The translations under genes were made by a program, and so were the position numbers. The notes beneath the pieces are model-generated. The model was given only the letters and a program-made list of their open reading frames with translations. It had not been told where the DNA came from and made no database searches. A DNA stretch of 64,000 bases from SIG603 sp044432645 (GTDB lineage Bacteria; Bacillota; Clostridia; Oscillospirales; Acutalibacteraceae): assembly GCA_044432645.1 (NCBI GenBank), contig JAWXUM010000003.1, positions 1 through 64,000 on the forward strand, read 5' to 3'. Below are positions 60,230 to 64,000 of this stretch, one piece after another; the stretch's first letter is position 1; every line of letters begins with the position of its first letter.

Positions 60230-61624
60230 TTAAAAATCAACTCTTTGTGCTATATATGCTTCAAGTTCAGAAATTGGAAGTCTAACTTGTTGCATTGAAT
60301 CTCTTTCACGAACTGTTACGCAGTTATCGGCTTCTGTTTTATCATCACCAACAGTTTGGAAGTCAACAGTTACGCAGAATGGTGTACCAATTTCATCTTG
60401 ACGTCTATAGCGTTTTCCAATAGAACCAGCATCGTCATAATCTACCATTAAGTTTTTAGAAAGCAGTGCATAAATATCGCCAGCTTTTTCTGAAAGCTTT
60501 TTGGAAAGTGGTAAAACTGCTACTTTAAATGGTGCTAAATATGGGTGAAGTCTTAAAACTGTTCTTGTGTCTTTTTCGTCAATTTTTTCTTCGTCATAAG
60601 CATCACAAAGGAAAGCAAGTGCAGCACGGTCAGCACCTAAAGAAGGTTCTATAACATAAGGCAAATATCTTCTGTTTTCTTCTTGGTCAAAGTAAGTTAA
60701 ATCTTTGCCAGAATGTTCTTGGTGTCTGCCTAAGTCATAGTCAGTTCTATCAGCGATACCCCAAAGCTCACCCCAACCAAATGGGAATAAGTACTCGAAG
60801 TCTGTTGTCGCTTTAGAATAGAAAGAAAGTTCGTCTTTCTCGTGGTCACGAAGTCTTAGGTTTTCTTCTGACATACTTAAATCCATTAACCATTTTTTAC
60901 AGAAATCTTTCCAATAATAGAACCACTCTAAATCAGTATCTGGTTTACAGAAAAATTCAAGCTCCATTTGCTCAAATTCTCTTGTTCTAAAAGTAAAGTT
61001 ACCCGGAGTAATTTCGTTTCTAAAAGATTTACCCACTTGAGCAATACCAAAAGGTACTTTTTTACGTGTTGTTCTTTGAACATTTGTAAAGTTAACAAAA
61101 ATACCTTGAGCAGTTTCTGGTCTTAGGTAAATTTGATTTTTAGCATCCTCTGTAACACCTTGAAAAGTTTTAAACATAAGGTTAAACTGACGAATATCAG
61201 TAAAATTATGCTTGCCACAATCAGGACAATTGATACTATTATCGTCAATGAACTTTTTCATCTCTTCATTTGTCCAACCGTCTGCGTTAGTACCGTCGAA
61301 ATCTTCGATAAGTTTGTCTGCTCTATGTCTAGTCTTACATTCTTTACAGTCCATAAGTGGGTCTGAAAAACCACCAACGTGACCTGTTGCAACCCAAGTT
61401 TGTGGATTCATTAGTATAGCAGCATCAACAGCTACATTGTAAGGGCTTTCTTGCACAAATTTTTTGTGCCAAGCTTTTTTAACATTGTTTTTGAACTCTA
61501 CACCTAAAGGGCCGTAGTCCCAAGTGTTTGAAAGTCCACCGTAAATTTCTGAACCGGAAAAAATAAAGCCTCTATTTTTGCAAAGGGCTACAATTTTATC
61601 CATAGTTTTTTCGCTATTATTCAT
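60230..61624 (-). CDS. glyS: Glycyl-tRNA synthetase (homodimeric type)
   Basis: 464 residues, the single-chain eukaryote/archaea-like GlyRS also found in many Firmicutes. FIFSGSEIYGG and DYGPLG (motif 1 area), RPETAQGIFVNF, FRNEITPG (motif 2) and EPSLGADRA (motif 3) are seen, with a C-terminal anticodon-binding domain from about 365. Two CxxC pairs (CKECK, CPDCG) form a zinc-like insert. The ATG at 61624 lies 8 bases after AGGAGG and is preferred to 61630, which is only 2 bases away. No T-box leader is visible. Confidence 0.97.
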   Translation of the reverse strand: MNNSEKTMDKIVALCKNRGFIFSGSEIYGGLSNTWDYGPLGVEFKNNVKKAWHKKFVQESPYNVAVDAAILMNPQTWVATGHVGGFSDPLMDCKECKTRHRADKLIEDFDGTNADGWTNEEMKKFIDDNSINCPDCGKHNFTDIRQFNLMFKTFQGVTEDAKNQIYLRPETAQGIFVNFTNVQRTTRKKVPFGIAQVGKSFRNEITPGNFTFRTREFEQMELEFFCKPDTDLEWFYYWKDFCKKWLMDLSMSEENLRLRDHEKDELSFYSKATTDFEYLFPFGWGELWGIADRTDYDLGRHQEHSGKDLTYFDQEENRRYLPYVIEPSLGADRAALAFLCDAYDEEKIDEKDTRTVLRLHPYLAPFKVAVLPLSKKLSEKAGDIYALLSKNLMVDYDDAGSIGKRYRRQDEIGTPFCVTVDFQTVGDDKTEADNCVTVRERDSMQQVRLPISELEAYIAQRVDF

Positions 61625-61640
61625 ATTCATTTCCTCCTGC

Positions 61641-61657
61641 GCACCACTGGCTGGGGC
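61641..61657 (-). promoter_or_regulatory. GC-rich hairpin just before the glyS ribosome site
   Basis: GCACCA and TGGGGC can pair (one mismatch) around CTGGC, three bases before the AGGAGG complement. It stands out in AT-rich sequence and could affect translation start. It lacks the T-box bulge motif. Confidence 0.35.
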
Positions 61658-61675
61658 ACTTAATTTTATATATTT

Positions 61676-61704
61676 ATTTTATCATAAAAATTTAAATTAT
61701 GCAA
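61676..61704 (-). promoter_or_regulatory. glyS promoter
   Basis: TTGCAT (61704-61699), 17 bases, TAAAAT (61681-61676) on the minus strand. The implied leader is only about 45 bases. Confidence 0.65.
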
Positions 61705-61835
61705 GAAATTACAAAGATAATTGAAATTATTACAAATTTGTATATTTTACAGTAAAATTCATATTAAGATATTTCGATTTTTAACCACGAATTAAGGATT
61801 TTCGTTAAAAATTAAATTTATTTTTGTAAAAGGGG

Positions 61836-61864
61836 TAGACAAATAGTTACAACTATGTTATAAT
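61836..61864 (+). promoter_or_regulatory. Promoter of the M23 peptidase gene
   Basis: TAGACA (61836-61841), 17 bases, TATAAT (61859-61864), followed by AAAGGAGAA and the ATG at 61900. Confidence 0.75.
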
Positions 61865-61899
61865 TCTTACAGTTCTTAAAATATTAAAGGAGAACCTGT

Positions 61900-63243
61900 A
61901 TGCAAATAATTAAAAAGAATAAAAAAATTACTATATCATTACTATCAGCTTTTGTGTTAGTTTTCACAGTTTTTATTGGCTTTAACGCTATAAACTCTTC
62001 AGCTGATACAATTGACAGCATAAAAGAACAACGTGAGGCTATTGAAACTCAACAAAACGCTTTAGATTCTCAACTTGCTGAATTAGAAGCTAATCAAGCT
62101 GACGCCGAAGAATATTCAGAACTTTTAACTGAAAAAATAACTTTAACAGAAGAAAGCATCGACACTGCAATTGCTAACATAGCAACTCTTAACGATACTA
62201 TATCAGTATTAGAAGTATCTATAGAAGAATCAGAAGCAGAGTATGCTGACACTTTTGAACTTTTAAAAATTCGTTTGGTTGCTTTGTATGAAGCTGGCGA
62301 AATTGGTTCTCTTGAAATACTATTAAGTTCAACAAGCCTTTATGAATTTTCTTTAAAAACCGAAGCTATTCAAGCTATTACAGAACATGATGCTGGTCTT
62401 ATGGACGAAATTTGTGAATACATAGAAGAAGTAAATGTTCAAAAAGCTGAACTTACTGAACAAAAAGAACAAGTTGCCGAAGAAAAAATCACTTTAGAAG
62501 AAGACCAAGAAGAACTTGAAGAGTTATATACCGAAAACGAAACTTTACTTGCTGAAATTTCAGCAGATAAAGATGATATAGAGTCTTTACAATCTCAATT
62601 AGCTGAAGAAGACGATGATCTAAACGAACAACTTCAAGAATTAATTGCAGCACAAGAAGCTGCTGAACAAGCTGAGGCAGAAGCTGCTGCAAAAGCTGAG
62701 GCTGAAGCTGAAGCAAACAGTTCATCTTCAAGTAGTAGTTCATCTAGTGATAGCTCGTCTAGTAGTAGCTCATCAAGTGATAGTTCTTCTAGCGACAGTT
62801 CATCTAGCGATAGTTCGTCATCAAGTAGTTCGTCATCAAGTAGTTCATCATCATCATCAAGTAGCACATCTGATTTCAGCAATTTAACTTGGCCTGTTCC
62901 TGGTTATGGCACAAGCTACATTACATGTTGGTTTGGTAATGGACATAATGGTCTTGATATAGCTGCTCCGTACGGAACAAAAATTGTGGCTGTTGCAAGT
63001 GGTACAGTTATAAGTGCTTCATATCATTGGTCTTGGGGTTACAATGTTCTAGTTTATCATAACAGTACATACTCTACACGTTACGCTCACTGTTCTACAA
63101 TGGCAGTTTCTGCAGGTGACTATGTATATGCAGGTCAGGTTGTAGGCTATATGGGTAGCACGGGTAACAGTACTGGTAACCATTTACACTTTGAAATTTA
63201 CAAAAACGGTACAAGAGTTGACCCGTACCCTTACTTAACATAA
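61900..63243 (+). CDS. Secreted M23 peptidase with coiled coil (EnvC-like)
   Basis: 447 residues. A signal peptide (about 1-32, ending SSA) is followed by a long coiled coil (about 35-265) rich in Glu, Gln and Leu. An Ala/Glu stretch and a linker of about 50 residues made almost only of Ser with scattered Asp come next. The C-terminal M23 LytM domain keeps GHNGLDIAAP (zinc His and Asp), YAHCS and HLHFEI, so it should be active. Such proteins cut or control cutting of peptidoglycan during division or elongation. It has its own promoter and terminator. Confidence 0.93.
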   Translation: MQIIKKNKKITISLLSAFVLVFTVFIGFNAINSSADTIDSIKEQREAIETQQNALDSQLAELEANQADAEEYSELLTEKITLTEESIDTAIANIATLNDTISVLEVSIEESEAEYADTFELLKIRLVALYEAGEIGSLEILLSSTSLYEFSLKTEAIQAITEHDAGLMDEICEYIEEVNVQKAELTEQKEQVAEEKITLEEDQEELEELYTENETLLAEISADKDDIESLQSQLAEEDDDLNEQLQELIAAQEAAEQAEAEAAAKAEAEAEANSSSSSSSSSSDSSSSSSSSSDSSSSDSSSSDSSSSSSSSSSSSSSSSSSTSDFSNLTWPVPGYGTSYITCWFGNGHNGLDIAAPYGTKIVAVASGTVISASYHWSWGYNVLVYHNSTYSTRYAHCSTMAVSAGDYVYAGQVVGYMGSTGNSTGNHLHFEIYKNGTRVDPYPYLT

Positions 63244-63265
63244 TTTCTCCTATTAAATAAATTGG

Positions 63266-63299
63266 GAAAGACGCTAACATTAATTTGTTAGCGTTTTTC
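63266..63299 (+). terminator. Terminator after the M23 gene
   Basis: ACGCTAACA pairs with TGTTAGCGT, extended by GGAAA/TTTCC, with a T-run inside the descending side. It lies 23 bases past the stop. Confidence 0.85.
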
Positions 63300-63418
63300 C
63301 TATGTCTTAGAGCCTTTAATAAACTAAGTTAGTTATATAAATTATTGTAAATAATGCCAAATTTCGGCTTATTTAGCAATTTTTATTAAATAAAGTGTAA
63401 ATTTAACCCTTTTAGCAC

Positions 63419-63447
63419 TTGAAAAAAATCTTAAAATTGAGTAAAAT
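63419..63447 (+). promoter_or_regulatory. purE promoter
   Basis: TTGAAA (63419-63424), 17 bases, TAAAAT (63442-63447). The leader contains ACTGTG/CACAGT (63489-63515), a weak hairpin. I see no purine riboswitch in the 296-base gap. Confidence 0.6.
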
Positions 63448-63539
63448 ATAATAGAAAAAGAAAAATTATAACAATAAACAATTTTTATACTGTGAGTATA
63501 TTTTTTAACCACAGTTAATTTATTTAAGGAGATTATAAA

Positions 63540-64000
63540 ATGAGTAAAAAAGTAGCAATTATCATGGGTAGTGACAGCGACTTTCCTGTATTAGAATCAG
63601 CAGTAAAAAAACTAAAAGGTTTCGGAATTGAAACCGAAGTTAAAGTTATGTCTGCTCACAGAACACCTGACATGGCAGCTGAATTTTCAAAAAATGCTAA
63701 AGCTAACGGCTTTGGTGTAATTATTGCAGCAGCTGGTAAAGCAGCTCACTTAGGTGGTGTACTTGCTGCACACACTACACTTCCTGTAATTGGTATTCCT
63801 GTAAAGTCATCAGAGCTTGACGGCATGGACGCACTACTTGCAACAGTTCAAATGCCTGCTGGTATTCCTGTAGCTACAGTTGCTATAAACGGAGCTGACA
63901 ATGCAGCTATTTTGGCTACACAAATGCTTGCACTTTCTGACGAAGATTTGGCTAAAAAATTAGAACAAGCAAAAGAAGACATGGTAGCTGGTGTTATTAA
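63540..64000 (+). CDS. purE: N5-carboxyaminoimidazole ribonucleotide mutase PurE (partial)
   Basis: 153 complete codons, running off the window end; the full protein is usually about 160 residues. The start is MSKKVAIIMGSDSDFPVL, with GSDSD binding the phosphoribosyl group. MSAHRTP, AAAGKAAHLGG and VKSSELDGMDALLATVQMP follow in order. PurE moves the carboxyl group of N5-CAIR to give CAIR in purine synthesis. Ribosome site AAGGAG at 63526-63531. Other pur genes probably follow outside the window. Confidence 0.96.
   Translation, partial: MSKKVAIIMGSDSDFPVLESAVKKLKGFGIETEVKVMSAHRTPDMAAEFSKNAKANGFGVIIAAAGKAAHLGGVLAAHTTLPVIGIPVKSSELDGMDALLATVQMPAGIPVATVAINGADNAAILATQMLALSDEDLAKKLEQAKEDMVAGVI

Noticed and set aside
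62489..62887. Long frames opposite or out of frame with the M23 gene
   Set aside because: They arise from the low-complexity Ser/Asp and Glu-rich coding and have no ribosome sites.
63244..63539. Purine riboswitch before purE
   Set aside because: The characteristic conserved loops and three-stem layout are not present.

Overview
The window is AT-rich, has short intergenic gaps, strong AGGAGG-type ribosome binding sites and many near-consensus TTGACA-N17-TATAAT promoters. It carries a six-gene Rnf complex, Gram-positive-style type IV pilus genes (a PilM-PilN fusion), lipoprotein binding proteins and a one-chain glycyl-tRNA synthetase. Together these suggest a low-GC anaerobic Firmicute of class Clostridia. 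I cannot fix the genus from sequence alone.

Layout. 1-6.2 kb: end of a type IV pilus operon (prepilin peptidase fragment, PilC, PilMN, PilO-like, a large PilK/GspK-like minor pilin, two more prepilins), closed by a bidirectional terminator. 6.2-14.5 kb (minus): four cyclic-di-GMP genes read from one promoter, with membrane, binding-protein, PAS and GAF sensors. A divergent gene at 14.7 kb fuses a sugar PTS EIIC-type membrane domain to an EAL phosphodiesterase. 16.8-21.9 kb (minus): ABC ATPase, FtsX-type permease, response regulator and histidine kinase, a probable peptide-stress module. 22.0-26.7 kb (minus): HAD phosphatase, a double GT-C/PMT glycosyltransferase and an ANT(6)-like nucleotidyltransferase. 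26.8-29.8 kb (plus): queH, HD hydrolase, CobD/HisC-like aminotransferase, Cof-type HAD phosphatase. 30.4-35.3 kb (minus): rnfCDGEAB. 35.4-42.3 kb (minus): recQ plus a metal-dependent hydrolase; a four-gene operon (GNAT, methionine-gamma-lyase-like enzyme, Asp/Glu racemase, TIM-barrel isomerase); secG.

42.4-50.3 kb (minus) is the most distinctive region: four tandem paralogous lipoprotein binding proteins with no permease beside them. Each has its own perfect consensus promoter, a shared 5' leader hairpin and a nearly identical terminator. 50.6-54.4 kb (minus): zupT and a copA-csoR-copZ copper operon with a CsoR operator inside its promoter spacer. 54.4-56.4 kb (plus): a MATE exporter and an unrecognised protein. 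56.5-59.4 kb (minus): MarR regulator, cardiolipin synthase, TSUP permease and what looks like the stump of a lipid kinase gene. 59.5-60.2 kb: a genetic scrapyard with a 270-bp internally deleted IS3-type element and an island of short palindromic repeats. 60.2-64.0 kb: glyS, an M23 peptidase with coiled coil and Ser-rich linker, and the start of purE.

Short palindromic repeats with GTAGGG/CCCTAC ends recur at about 18.7, 30.3, 46.3-46.5 and 59.9-60.2 kb. I see no rRNA, tRNA, CRISPR array or prophage.
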